Below are positions 1 to 9,016 of a DNA stretch of 64,000 nucleotides, one piece after another. The DNA comes from Geojedonia sp051814705. GTDB lineage: Bacteria > Bacteroidota > Bacteroidia > Flavobacteriales > Flavobacteriaceae. The notes beneath the pieces are model-generated. The model did not search any database. It was not told the origin of the DNA and saw nothing but the letters and a program-made list of their open reading frames with translations. The stretch is taken from assembly GCA_051814705.1 (NCBI GenBank), contig JBPWQW010000004.1, forward strand, positions 372,001 through 436,000. Direction: 5' to 3'. A program made the translations under genes and the position numbers. How positions within the stretch are numbered: the first letter of the stretch is position 1; each line of letters starts with the position of its first letter.

Positions 1-53
1 TCAATCCCGTTGAGGTCGTACAACAATTCTTAAAAGACTATAGTTTATTGTGA
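1..53 (+). CDS. 3' end of an upstream gene (partial)
   Basis: The third reading frame is open from the left edge to a TGA at 51-53 and encodes a tail ending in FLKDYSLL. The next gene starts at a GTG at 50, so the two overlap by four bases (GTGA), as do several other gene pairs in this locus. This supports a real coding end. Too little is visible to name the protein; it is presumably another member of the polysaccharide operon. Confidence 0.55.
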   Translation, partial: NPVEVVQQFLKDYSLL

Positions 54-673
54 ACGAAGCCTATAAAAAAATAATTGAACATTATGAAAGCTGTTTGGAA
101 GCACATGGCGATACCCATTTGGGTGTTGATTGGCCCAATGCCAAAGATGCCCAAACCCGATATCAGGTCATGTTGGATGTGATAAAGGAGCAGGAGGGGT
201 CTGTTTCGCTTTTAGATTTTGGTTGTGGCACCTCGCATTTATATCAGTTTATTCAAGATGCTGGGCTTTATGATATTAACTATTCTGGTTTGGATCTTTC
301 CACAGCCTATATTGAGATCTCCAAAAGAAAATATCCTGAAAACAGGTATTTTAATTTGGATATCCTGAAGGAACACCAAGACCTACCAGCATTTGATTAT
401 ATCGTGTGTAATGGTGTTTTTACGGAAAAAAGGGAGTTGTCTTTTGATGCGATGTGGCTTTATTTTAAGGCCATGTTGCCAATTATTTTTAGCAAAGCCG
501 AAAAAGGGATAGCCTTTAATGTTATGAGTAAGACTGTGGATTGGGAACGTTGGGACCTGTTTCATGTATCAACCGACTTATTAATAGATTTTATGACTAA
601 AGCCTTGTCCCGTAATTTTGTTATTCGCAATGATTATGGTCTTTATGAATATACCGTGTACCTATATAAATAA
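50..673 (+). CDS. class I SAM-dependent methyltransferase
   Basis: A 207-residue protein with the class I methyltransferase motif I (LDFGCGTS, residues 55-62) and an acidic post-I loop (SGLDLS, about 79-84), the signature of a Rossmann-fold enzyme that binds S-adenosylmethionine. The C-terminal half is less conserved and gives no clue to the acceptor. The GTG start overlaps the stop of the preceding gene and the stop overlaps the next start (TAATG), so it is translationally coupled to the NeuD-like acetyltransferase. The setting suggests methylation of a sugar, nucleotide-sugar or glycan end; that is inference. No signal peptide, so cytoplasmic. Confidence 0.8.
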   Translation: MNEAYKKIIEHYESCLEAHGDTHLGVDWPNAKDAQTRYQVMLDVIKEQEGSVSLLDFGCGTSHLYQFIQDAGLYDINYSGLDLSTAYIEISKRKYPENRYFNLDILKEHQDLPAFDYIVCNGVFTEKRELSFDAMWLYFKAMLPIIFSKAEKGIAFNVMSKTVDWERWDLFHVSTDLLIDFMTKALSRNFVIRNDYGLYEYTVYLYK

Positions 674-1341
674 TGAGTATGAATAAAGTCGTTGTTTTTG
701 GAGTTCAGGATTTTGCAGAACTCGCGCATTATTACCTCACTCATGATAGTGATTATAGTGTTGTGGCCTTTACTGTACATCAAGAATTTATGACTGAGGA
801 AAAAACCTTTAAAGGCTTACCAATTGTGGCATTTGAGGATATAAAGGAAACGTATCCACCCGAAACGTATCTTTTTTTTGTGCCCATGGATCCTAAAAAG
901 ATGAACACCTTACGCGAATCGGTTTATTTGCAAGTTAAAAGTAAAGGGTATCGGTTTATAAATTATATCAGTTCTAAAGCCACGATTCTAACCGATGCTA
1001 TAGGAGAAAACTGTTTTATTTTAGAAGACAATACCATTCAACCCTTTGTCACTATTGGTAATTGTGTGGTCATGTGGAGTGGCAACCATATAGGGCATCA
1101 CAGCAGCATAAAAGATTATGTGAATTTTACCTCTCATGTTGTGCTGTCCGGTCATTGCTTGGTTGAATCCTATGCATTTTTTGGTGTTAATGCTACCATT
1201 AGGGATAATGTGACCATCGCTGAAGGTACTTTTGTTGGTATGTCTGCAACTATAGTTAAAGACACTGAAGCTTGGGGTGTTTATATAGGAAACCCTGCTA
1301 AACGCTTGGAACATAAGCATAGTAAAGATATTAAATTATGA
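673..1341 (+). CDS. NeuD/PglD-family sugar O- or N-acetyltransferase
   Basis: A 222-residue protein with the two-part layout of the NeuD/PglD family: an N-terminal Rossmann-like PglD_N domain (about 1-75, starting VVVFGVQDFAELA) and a C-terminal left-handed beta-helix of hexapeptide repeats (about 95-215). The beta-helix carries the His-rich stretch GNHIGHHSSI that supplies the catalytic His in this family, and it ends in the usual GNPAKRL cap. These enzymes transfer acetyl from acetyl-CoA to sugars or amino sugars of surface glycans. It overlaps both neighbours by a few bases, so it belongs to the same operon. The substrate cannot be read from sequence. Confidence 0.85.
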   Translation: MSMNKVVVFGVQDFAELAHYYLTHDSDYSVVAFTVHQEFMTEEKTFKGLPIVAFEDIKETYPPETYLFFVPMDPKKMNTLRESVYLQVKSKGYRFINYISSKATILTDAIGENCFILEDNTIQPFVTIGNCVVMWSGNHIGHHSSIKDYVNFTSHVVLSGHCLVESYAFFGVNATIRDNVTIAEGTFVGMSATIVKDTEAWGVYIGNPAKRLEHKHSKDIKL

Positions 1342-2267
1342 GTTGGACAAAAAAGGGACTTATTTTTAATGTTAATGCGAAACACTCATGGAATAAAACC
1401 CATGCACAATGCCCTGTTGTAGATTTGATAGATGATCACCTTTGGCGCATTTATTATGCAAGCCGAAACGCGAAAGGTCAAAGTCAAATAAGCTATATTG
1501 AAGTCGAAGCTGGTAATCCAAGCCATATTTTATACGAACATCCAGATTATTTGTTTGATTTTGGAGCATTGGGAACCTTTGATGAATCTGGATTAATGCC
1601 ATCGGCTATTGTTACGTATGGTCATAAAAAATATATGTACTATATAGGCTGGAGTGTTAAAAAAGAAGTGCCATATCATAACGCGATAGGCCTAGCATAC
1701 AGCATGGATAATGGGAAGACATTTAGAAGGCTTTATGAGGGTCCTATACTGTCATCAACACATTTAGAGCCCTATTTTACGGGGACTTCCTGTGTCATGA
1801 AAGAAGGTGATCTGTGGCGTATGTGGTATTTATCCTGTACAAAATGGGATCTTATCCATGGGATACAGGAACCTTTTTACCATCTTAAATATGCCGAGTC
1901 CAAAAATGGCATTACTTGGGATCGCCAAGGCATTGTGGCTATTGATTTTAAAACACCAACCGAAGGGGGTATTGCCAGTGCATCGGTGTTGAAGGAAGAC
2001 GGTATATATAAAATGTGGTATGCCTATCGAGACGCTCATGGTTATAGAGCGCATAAAAACAAATCCTATCGTATTGGCTATGCAGAATCGCAAGACGGTA
2101 TAAAATGGAAACGACTGGATGATCAGGTTGGAATAGCGTTGTCTGAAACGGGTTGGGATAGTTTTATGATGACCTATCCTAACGTCATAAAGTATAAGGA
2201 TACAAAATATCTATTTTATAATGGAGATGGTTTTGGCCAGTCGGGATTTGGTTATGCAATTCAATAA
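1338..2267 (+). CDS. GH43/GH130-like five-bladed beta-propeller protein of glycan clusters
   Basis: A 309-residue protein built of repeated propeller blades (RIYYASRNAKGQSQISYIEV, MYYIGWSVKK, RMWYLSCTKW, KMWYAYRDAHG, LFYNGDGFG). The overall pattern matches the intracellular glycosylase-like family found in bacterial surface-polysaccharide loci and related to the GH32/43/62/68/130 fold. There is no signal peptide, so it would act in the cytoplasm, which argues against scavenging and for a role in making or editing a precursor. The start overlaps the upstream gene by four bases (ATGA). Catalytic residues were not assigned, so hydrolase, phosphorylase and non-catalytic binding all remain possible. 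Confidence 0.7.
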   Translation: MSWTKKGLIFNVNAKHSWNKTHAQCPVVDLIDDHLWRIYYASRNAKGQSQISYIEVEAGNPSHILYEHPDYLFDFGALGTFDESGLMPSAIVTYGHKKYMYYIGWSVKKEVPYHNAIGLAYSMDNGKTFRRLYEGPILSSTHLEPYFTGTSCVMKEGDLWRMWYLSCTKWDLIHGIQEPFYHLKYAESKNGITWDRQGIVAIDFKTPTEGGIASASVLKEDGIYKMWYAYRDAHGYRAHKNKSYRIGYAESQDGIKWKRLDDQVGIALSETGWDSFMMTYPNVIKYKDTKYLFYNGDGFGQSGFGYAIQ

Positions 2268-2278
2268 TTAAATTTGAT

Positions 2279-3076
2279 ATGATGAATTATTTAGTTGAAA
2301 CAACATATGAGGCGATTGCCTACGCACCCAAAACATTGGAAGCTTTGCTCGAACAGCATAAAGTGGTTGTTTTAAGAGATTATAAATTAAAAGCGGACAG
2401 CTTAACTTTTTTTAATGCATTTTCGGATGACATCGGTTTTGTATATGCAATTGATGAAGATATCGTAACGGGTAAACCCACAGGGAAGCGCTGGATTGAT
2501 ATTACCTATGATCCAGATCGGCAAGATCGCTATAGGACAGCTGCTTATGCTCAACCTTTGCATACCGACTTTTCTTATATAAATATTAGAGACAATGTCC
2601 AATTTTTTTATTGTGTTGGACAGGCCGAATTAGGAGGTAGTACTGTTTTTATAGATTCGTTACGCTTGGTTGAATTATTGGATTTAGCCAATGCCCATGA
2701 CCTTAAAGAACAGCTCATGACTTTAGATGTTGTTTTTAGCAAAGGCGGTCGGGAACGTGTTTCTAAAATATTAATAAAAGACGGAGAAGACTATAGATTA
2801 AACTGGAACTACTATTGTGTTGATGCCAACAATACCCAAGAAGTTTTAGACTTACAAGAAGCTTTTCATGAGTTTTTAGAACGCCGTGTGGTGAGGTCAG
2901 GGCTTTTAACCGAAGTCTTACTTCATAAAAATGATGTTGTGTTTTTTCATGATGAATTAGTGCTTCATGGTCGCAATTCTTATTTTGCTACCCATAAGGG
3001 ACAAAGGTCTCTTAATAAAGGCACCTTGATCTTGGAGTCTAGACGCGAGAAAAACAAAGGATTGATTAATTTCTAA
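2279..3076 (+). CDS. TauD/TfdA-family Fe(II)/2-oxoglutarate dioxygenase
   Basis: A 265-residue protein with the facial triad of the TauD/TfdA/clavaminate-synthase-like family: HTD at residues 95-97 (His95, Asp97) and the distal His230 in FFHDELVLHGRNSY. An Arg further on (near 243, GQRSLNKG) could hold 2-oxoglutarate. Such enzymes hydroxylate or desaturate small molecules using oxygen and 2-oxoglutarate. A dioxygenase inside a glycan locus suggests modification of a non-sugar substituent such as an amino-acid or betaine-like group, by inference. It lies 11 bases after the propeller gene and 8 bases before the next, so it is co-transcribed. Confidence 0.8.
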   Translation: MMNYLVETTYEAIAYAPKTLEALLEQHKVVVLRDYKLKADSLTFFNAFSDDIGFVYAIDEDIVTGKPTGKRWIDITYDPDRQDRYRTAAYAQPLHTDFSYINIRDNVQFFYCVGQAELGGSTVFIDSLRLVELLDLANAHDLKEQLMTLDVVFSKGGRERVSKILIKDGEDYRLNWNYYCVDANNTQEVLDLQEAFHEFLERRVVRSGLLTEVLLHKNDVVFFHDELVLHGRNSYFATHKGQRSLNKGTLILESRREKNKGLINF

Positions 3077-3084
3077 ATTATACT

Positions 3085-4668
3085 ATGTCTTCTATTACTG
3101 TTGCTATTTGGATGGTTACGTATAACCATGAAGCGTATATTGAGCAGGCCATACGTTCGGTCATGCAACAGCAAACGCACTTTAATTTTAAGCTCTTTAT
3201 TGGTGAAGACTGCTCTACGGATAACACGAAATCCATCTGTGAACAACTTCAAAAAGAATTTCCGGATCATATTGAGTTGATTTTAAATCAGGAGAATCTA
3301 GGGTCTACAAAGAATGCCATACACACCTATATTAGGTGTTTTGAGAGCAACCCAACTTATATAGCGTTACTTGAAGGAGATGATTATTGGAGGGATCCTT
3401 TAAAATTGCAAAAGCAGGTTGATTTTTTGGAAGCCAATACAGGGTTTACGTTTAGTATGACCCGGTTTTTAGCGTTGAGACCTGATGAAAGTTTGATAGA
3501 TGAAAACGATCATTTTTTTAAGGAGGATTTAGATATCGTATATGATTTCGATATGTTTACTAAAGGTTGGTTTGGTGGCACTTTAACTTTAGTATTTAGG
3601 GCATCCGTGATGGACCTTGAACTATTTAATAAGTATCAATATTTTAGAGATGTACATCTCTATACAGAACTCCTTAAACAAGGCCCTGGAAACTGCCAGA
3701 ATTTTGTTAGTGCTGTATACAGAATCCATGACCAAGGTCAGCATAATGCATTAAGTGCATTAGAACGTGGCAAAATTGCAGTGCTTTGTTATAAAGAACT
3801 TTATTTTAAGAATACAGAGATTCCCCAACTTAAAATAAAATACCGGTATTTTCATCGCAGTTATATCAAGGAATTATTACTTCAAAAACAGTATTTTAAT
3901 GCCTTTAAGCAGTCCTTTTTATTTGGGGTATATATGAAGGATACAAATTTTGTCATCAGCAATTGGAAACGGATTGTTAAACAACTGTTTAGGCCACGAA
4001 GGATTTGGTTTTTTAAAATACTCAAACAAAAAGTTTTTGGAAAGCCCAAAGCCCAGCAATTTTTAGGCTCCCAACACTATTGGGAAGCGCGCTATAGGGC
4101 CGATAAAAATTCTGGATCGGGAAGTTATGGGCGGTTGGCCCATTTTAAGGCCGATGTTTTAAATGCTTTTGTAAAAGAGCATGATATACAGACCGTTATG
4201 GAATATGGATGTGGCGATGGGCACCAATTAAGTTTGGCGAACTATCCCAACTATATAGGTGTTGATGTGTCGCCAAAAGCCTTGGAATTATGTACCACAC
4301 GATTTGGGGATGACAGCAGCAAAGTATTTTATCTTATGGAGGATGAGGCTTCTAAACCGATTAAGGCTGAGCTTACCCTGTCTTTGGATGTCCTATACCA
4401 TTTAATAGAAGATGAGGTGTTTGAGGCCTATATGAACCGATTATTTCAAACGTCGACACAATACGTTATTATTTATTCCAGTAATTACGACGAGCAGGTC
4501 GTTGCCCATGTACGGTGCAGGACTTTTACGAACTGGATCGCGGCGCATGTGTCTCAGGACTGGGAATTGATGGAGCATATTAAGAACAAATATCCATTTG
4601 ATAAAAATAATCCCGAGCATACTTCTATGTCTGATTTTTATATTTATAAAAAAACAAACCCCAGATGA
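3085..4668 (+). CDS. two-domain GT2 glycosyltransferase-methyltransferase fusion
   Basis: A 527-residue protein with two recognisable enzymes. Residues 1 to about 300 are a GT-A family 2 glycosyltransferase: MVTYNHEAYIEQAI near the N-terminus, nucleotide-binding GEDCSTDNT (40-48) and the metal-binding EGDDYW motif (97-102). After a basic linker (about 300-325), residues 326-527 form a class I methyltransferase with motif I VMEYGCGDG (371-379) and GVDVS (392-396). One chain could therefore add a sugar and then methylate it, for example to cap a chain. No frameshift was needed to join the halves. The next gene overlaps by four bases. Confidence 0.85.
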   Translation: MSSITVAIWMVTYNHEAYIEQAIRSVMQQQTHFNFKLFIGEDCSTDNTKSICEQLQKEFPDHIELILNQENLGSTKNAIHTYIRCFESNPTYIALLEGDDYWRDPLKLQKQVDFLEANTGFTFSMTRFLALRPDESLIDENDHFFKEDLDIVYDFDMFTKGWFGGTLTLVFRASVMDLELFNKYQYFRDVHLYTELLKQGPGNCQNFVSAVYRIHDQGQHNALSALERGKIAVLCYKELYFKNTEIPQLKIKYRYFHRSYIKELLLQKQYFNAFKQSFLFGVYMKDTNFVISNWKRIVKQLFRPRRIWFFKILKQKVFGKPKAQQFLGSQHYWEARYRADKNSGSGSYGRLAHFKADVLNAFVKEHDIQTVMEYGCGDGHQLSLANYPNYIGVDVSPKALELCTTRFGDDSSKVFYLMEDEASKPIKAELTLSLDVLYHLIEDEVFEAYMNRLFQTSTQYVIIYSSNYDEQVVAHVRCRTFTNWIAAHVSQDWELMEHIKNKYPFDKNNPEHTSMSDFYIYKKTNPR

Positions 4669-5906
4669 AGCCTTTAAAAATAGCGGTCGTAGTAAAGTAT
4701 TTTCCTTCTGTATCGGAGACCTTTATAGTTAATCAGGTCAATTCACTTATAGAAGCTGGACATCAAGTTTCGCTGTATTCTTACTATAAAACGACTATAC
4801 CTGTTCTACATAGCAGTGTAAAAAAACATGATTTGCTTCAACAAGTCAGCTATTTTAAAATGCCACCCAGCTCAAAAATCATGCGCCTTTTGGTCTTTAA
4901 GTTGTGGGTATTAATGCATGTATTTGAAATAGATTGGAAACTGCTTTTTAAAACCTTAAATTTTTTTAAATACGGTAAGGAAGCCTATACTTTAAAATTG
5001 TTTTTTGAGGCACAATGGTTTTTAATCCACCCTGATTTTGATGTGATACATGTACATTTTGGACCAAATGCCAAGCGTATAGCTTATCTAAAAGCGTTGG
5101 GTTTTATACCCATGACAACCAAGCTGGTCAGTACTTTTCACGGCTATGATCTAGTGCCCGATAAAGCCTCTTTTTATCAACAAGAATATCAAATAGTATT
5201 GCAACACAGTACTGCTTTTACGGTAAATTCCGAATATTTAAAGGGTTTGCTTTTACAACTAAACCCTAGCTTAAATAACATTTCTATTTTGCCTGTAGGT
5301 TTAGATACCCAATTTTTTAAAAAGACAACAAACAAGAAAAATACATTATATTTTGATATTGTTTTTTGTGGAAAATTAATTCCATTAAAAGGACCCGATA
5401 TAACCATAGGCATTATAAAAGCCCTTCATGATAAAGGTTATACCAACGTGAGGTTACACATAATTGGTGAAGGAAAAATGAGGTTGGAACTTGAACATAA
5501 AATCAAAACATTAGGGTTGAGGGATTTTGTTTTTATGTATGGTAGTTTAACTCAAGAGCAAGTCAAAAATCAATTTGAACAAGCTGATGTATTTTTATTG
5601 TCAGGTCGACATGATCCTGAAACCGGACGGGCAGAAACCCAAGGCTTGGTCATACAAGAAGCGCAGGCTATGGAGTTACCCGTTGTGGTGTCTAACGTTG
5701 GCGGAATGAAATATGGCCTTATTGATGGGGAAACCGGTTTTGTAGTTAAAGAGGGCGATATAGATGGTTTTGTTAAAAGTATTGAAAGGTTGATTTTAGA
5801 TGCAGAATTAAAAACCAAAATGGGCATGAGAGGAAGAGCATTTGTATGTAAGCTTTATGAAAATAGAGTTTTAGTTGAAAAATTGGCAACTATATATAAT
5901 CATTAG
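4665..5906 (+). CDS. GT4-family glycosyltransferase
   Basis: A 413-residue GT-B glycosyltransferase. The N-terminal half has the acceptor-side motif TFHGYDLVP and the C-terminal half a donor-side pattern with VFCGKLIPLKGPDI, IIGEGKMRLELE and the E-x7-E-like stretch around GRAETQGLVIQEAQAMELPVV, all typical of the GT4/WcaL-type group. It uses a nucleotide-sugar donor at the cytoplasmic face of the inner membrane. It overlaps the fused GT2-methyltransferase by four bases. Its stop shares the four bases TTAG with the stop of the convergent gene on the other strand, so the operon ends here with no room for a separate terminator. Confidence 0.88.
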   Translation: MKPLKIAVVVKYFPSVSETFIVNQVNSLIEAGHQVSLYSYYKTTIPVLHSSVKKHDLLQQVSYFKMPPSSKIMRLLVFKLWVLMHVFEIDWKLLFKTLNFFKYGKEAYTLKLFFEAQWFLIHPDFDVIHVHFGPNAKRIAYLKALGFIPMTTKLVSTFHGYDLVPDKASFYQQEYQIVLQHSTAFTVNSEYLKGLLLQLNPSLNNISILPVGLDTQFFKKTTNKKNTLYFDIVFCGKLIPLKGPDITIGIIKALHDKGYTNVRLHIIGEGKMRLELEHKIKTLGLRDFVFMYGSLTQEQVKNQFEQADVFLLSGRHDPETGRAETQGLVIQEAQAMELPVVVSNVGGMKYGLIDGETGFVVKEGDIDGFVKSIERLILDAELKTKMGMRGRAFVCKLYENRVLVEKLATIYNH

Positions 5907-7246
5907 TCATGGTCTATTGTTTTATTTTTTTTAAGTGAAACCAGATTAGCCATAACAAAATAGAGTATTAATGGAAAAAAAGGGACACAAAATCTTGAGT
6001 TGGAGCCATAAACAACCAGAGCTTGGGCTAAGGATCCCGACAAAATTATGGCTATAATAAATAGGTCTAAATCGAATTGTTTAAAGTTGCTGCGACCAAA
6101 ACGATACATTGTTTTTAGTGCAAAGCCTAAAAATAAAATATGGATCAGTACTAAAAGGTATTGCTGAAATCCATACCACAACCGATAGGTCCATTTTTGC
6201 ACCACTTTGTTTGTTATATATCCTGTTCTCCAGAAAAATAGGGAAGCGCCCCAAAACGCTGTCCAAGACTGTCCCACTTGTTTAAGGTATAAATCGGGAT
6301 GGTCTTTAAATAAACCTTTTGAAATCCTGCCGAGTTCATGCGATAAATCGGGATTGGAAAGCTGGGTTTTTTCTTTTAATTCATTCCAGGCATACCAAAC
6401 CGTCATCGGGTTTTTTTTGTCCGATTTGTACATCGGATTTAAGGTTCTGTGCTTCACCATGATATCGCGTATGAGCTTATCGTCGTCGGAGGCTTTTTCA
6501 AAAAAGGGCGTAGCGGTTTGTGATAGGTTGACTCCCAAATAATAGGTGCTGGCGAAATAGCCAATATTCGTTTCGTTTACAGAACACCAAGCATAAAAAC
6601 TCAAGAGTGGTGCTAGTACTAAAGTGCTGGCTTTGAGTGTGATTTTGGGGAGACCGTAATGGAAATTTTTTACGATATAAAAGGCAAAAAACCCAATAGG
6701 GATGTAAATAAACAGGGGTTTGGTAAGATATAAACCGCTTAAGATAAGCGAAAGCACAAACAGATGCTTTAAGGCGGCATTGGATTCCAACAGCTTATAT
6801 TTTTGAATATACCAAAAGGTCAAGACTACTAAAAACACAGTCAGGGTTTCGGATAAGATGGTAAATTCAAAGAATAAGAGGTGTAAAAACGAAGTCATCA
6901 TACAGGTTACCCAAAAGGAAAATGCTTTGCTTTTCGTGATCAATTTACAGAAATCGTAAACAAGAACCATAGTGAGCAAGCCCAAAAGGATTTGAATGCC
7001 CACAGTGCCATACAGGTTGCCACCTGCTGCCGCAATGAGGAAGGGATAGCCCGGTGTGCGCTCACCAGTATAGTCTAGGAAGCTTAACTGTGTTATAAAT
7101 TTAGATAGGTTGATATAACTATAGGAATCAGAATACAAGGTAATGGAATTATAAAAGCCATAAATCAGAATTCTTAAGATAGCCCCATATATTAATAGGC
7201 TTAAAAGGGGGCGGTTTAAAACAGCATCATATAATTTTTTAAACAT
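5903..7246 (-). CDS. GT-C (GT39/ArnT-like) polytopic membrane glycosyltransferase
   Basis: A 447-residue protein with about ten hydrophobic segments. The first periplasmic loop carries an acidic motif (SDSYSY, 39-44) and ERTPGYP (62-68), the arrangement seen in GT-C enzymes of the GT39/ArnT/PMT type, which take sugar from a polyprenyl-phosphate carrier on the outer face of the inner membrane. A soluble C-terminal domain, common in the larger relatives, is absent. The upstream gene in the same operon (8 bases of overlap) is a DPM1-like enzyme that would make the lipid-linked donor, a strong contextual match. Acceptor unknown. Confidence 0.75.
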   Translation of the reverse strand: MFKKLYDAVLNRPLLSLLIYGAILRILIYGFYNSITLYSDSYSYINLSKFITQLSFLDYTGERTPGYPFLIAAAGGNLYGTVGIQILLGLLTMVLVYDFCKLITKSKAFSFWVTCMMTSFLHLLFFEFTILSETLTVFLVVLTFWYIQKYKLLESNAALKHLFVLSLILSGLYLTKPLFIYIPIGFFAFYIVKNFHYGLPKITLKASTLVLAPLLSFYAWCSVNETNIGYFASTYYLGVNLSQTATPFFEKASDDDKLIRDIMVKHRTLNPMYKSDKKNPMTVWYAWNELKEKTQLSNPDLSHELGRISKGLFKDHPDLYLKQVGQSWTAFWGASLFFWRTGYITNKVVQKWTYRLWYGFQQYLLVLIHILFLGFALKTMYRFGRSNFKQFDLDLFIIAIILSGSLAQALVVYGSNSRFCVPFFPLILYFVMANLVSLKKNKTIDHD

Positions 7247-7976
7247 GGAGGCCTTTATAGGTGTTGTGAATTTTTAATAAGTCTATAGGGATTTTTATAA
7301 AATCTATAATTTTAATTCTAGAGTCTCCTTTGTCATGCCAGTTTAGCAAGGGAATTTCAACCACCGCATGGTCACAATAGGATTTTCCTTTTAATTCCAT
7401 GACCCGTAATAGTAATTCGATGTCGAATAGCCATCTGCTCACAAAGGGCTCCCTAAAGATGTCAACAGCCAGAGGTGTCGCGATGAGTTTGGCACCACAT
7501 TGGGTGTCGTAAACGGGAATCCTCAGAATACAGGCGCTCACAACGGTTGCCAAAATACGTCCAAAAATATGTCTAAACCGATCTCTTTTTATAACAGAGC
7601 CCAGTTTTTTTATTCTTGAACCCATGATGAATGTGAGGTCCTGTGCTTTAAAGCTTGATAAGCGTTGCATTTCAGGAAGTGAGGTTGATAAATCGGCATC
7701 CAAATAACCTATATAGTCATATGGAGTTGTGTCTAAGTGTAATACGGCATAGCGTATAGCTTCCGCTTTGCCTTTGTTTTCAGGGCGATCCAAAACGATC
7801 ATATTGGACGCGCTGCTTTTTAGTTGGTTCAGAACCGTTAAGGTACCGTCGGTACTACCATCATTGACAAAACAAAAGTCCATCTTTTCAGCCGCTTTGA
7901 GACCCTTTAAAAAGTCATCGAAGGGGAACCTTTCTTTTTCATTATAGCAAGGAATTATGACACAGGTTTTTTGCAT
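7239..7976 (-). CDS. DPM1/ALG5-like GT2 polyprenyl-phosphate glycosyltransferase
   Basis: A 245-residue GT-A family 2 enzyme: IIPCYNEKERF (7-17), NDGSTDGT (38-45), metal-binding DADLS (93-97) and the QCGAKL motif shared by dolichyl-phosphate mannosyl- and glucosyltransferases. It lacks the C-terminal transmembrane pair of GtrB-like homologues, so it is probably a peripheral cytoplasmic enzyme. The expected reaction is nucleotide-sugar plus undecaprenyl phosphate giving undecaprenyl-phosphate-sugar. It overlaps the methyltransferase upstream by 22 bases and the GT-C enzyme downstream by 8, forming a donor-synthesis and transfer pair. Confidence 0.83.
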   Translation of the reverse strand: MQKTCVIIPCYNEKERFPFDDFLKGLKAAEKMDFCFVNDGSTDGTLTVLNQLKSSASNMIVLDRPENKGKAEAIRYAVLHLDTTPYDYIGYLDADLSTSLPEMQRLSSFKAQDLTFIMGSRIKKLGSVIKRDRFRHIFGRILATVVSACILRIPVYDTQCGAKLIATPLAVDIFREPFVSRWLFDIELLLRVMELKGKSYCDHAVVEIPLLNWHDKGDSRIKIIDFIKIPIDLLKIHNTYKGLHV

Positions 7977-8746
7977 ATCATATAGTTGGATAGACCGATT
8001 GGCTTAAGCCGTATTTTTTCTAAAAAAGTGGTTATTGAAAAATCTAATATAAGTATATTTTTGTACAACAAGGTTAAAAGTCGTCCTTTAGTCCATTTGG
8101 CTACAGAGGTTGATGATGCTTTAGGCTTTATTAGGAGTTCTTTAATTTTTATGATAACCCTGGGTAAAAGGAGGGCGCTAAAAAAATAGCCTTTATGTAG
8201 GGTTTGAAAGCCCGATTTAAGGGTGACCGACTCTAATGTTTTATTTGTATAGCGTCTGTAATGCCCTAATACCTGATCGTGATGTGAGGATAAACATTGA
8301 AAAGCAGGAACAGTAATTAGTAGCTTAGATTTTGATTTAAAGGACTCTAGCTGCTCAATTTGTGCTAAAAAATCCACATCGTTTTTAACATGCTCCATTA
8401 CATCTAAAATTAAAACAAATGAAATCTCAGACTCTATTTGTGCTGTAGCGTCCTTTAAGGTGTTGAATACCTTGATGTTGATGTTTTTATATTTTTTAGA
8501 GTAATAAAGTAGTTGTTGTTCTGTAAAAGCATGATCAACACAATAAAAAGTAGCCTTTGGGATTCTTTCCAATAACTGTTCTGCAACATAAGTGTCGCCA
8601 CAGCCTATATCCAGAAAAATAGGGTCCCGATCGTGATCCAAGTGTTTTTTGACGGTTTTGTGGATAAATTCTAATCTTGCCTGCTCCCAGGGGTGTCTTG
8701 AGTTTTTAGGACTCTTGTTCTGTTCCGTTAATTCTTTTAAATCCAT
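7955..8746 (-). CDS. class I SAM-dependent methyltransferase
   Basis: A 263-residue protein with motif I FLDIGCGD (44-51), an acidic second strand (CVDHAF) and the DVMEHVKND motif typical of UbiE/COQ5-like small-molecule and lipid methyltransferases. A hydrophobic and basic C-terminal third may associate with membrane. It heads a three-gene minus-strand operon with the DPM1-like and GT-C enzymes, so the substrate may be lipid-linked. A possible minus-strand -7 element (TAAATTTG) lies at 8861-8868, about 115 bases upstream; this is weak evidence. Confidence 0.8.
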   Translation of the reverse strand: MDLKELTEQNKSPKNSRHPWEQARLEFIHKTVKKHLDHDRDPIFLDIGCGDTYVAEQLLERIPKATFYCVDHAFTEQQLLYYSKKYKNINIKVFNTLKDATAQIESEISFVLILDVMEHVKNDVDFLAQIEQLESFKSKSKLLITVPAFQCLSSHHDQVLGHYRRYTNKTLESVTLKSGFQTLHKGYFFSALLLPRVIIKIKELLIKPKASSTSVAKWTKGRLLTLLYKNILILDFSITTFLEKIRLKPIGLSNYMICKKPVS

Positions 8747-9016
8747 AGTTTTATTTCAATACCTCATCACTTTTCTTGCCTCTCTATCATCAATAGATTA
8801 TATGTTTTACCTTAAAGGAAAGCGTATAGCGTATACAATCTCAAAATTGAGTGCAATCACCAAATTTAAAAATTCTATACAGTATGCTTACATTTATTAT
8901 TGTTATTTTCATGGGCTTAAGCAGCTAACCTAACTGTGTGAAGAAATATGATTGGAAGTACATTGTCAAAGCCACAGAAGATTTTATCTTTAGAGCGTAG
9001 AGGGGGAGTGGGAATA
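8747..9016. other. divergent intergenic stretch without a recognisable gene
   Basis: Between the minus-strand methyltransferase and the heptamer tract I see no convincing coding sequence, RNA gene or terminator. It should contain the promoter of the minus-strand operon; the only candidate is the TAAATTTG noted at 8861-8868. Confidence 0.5.
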
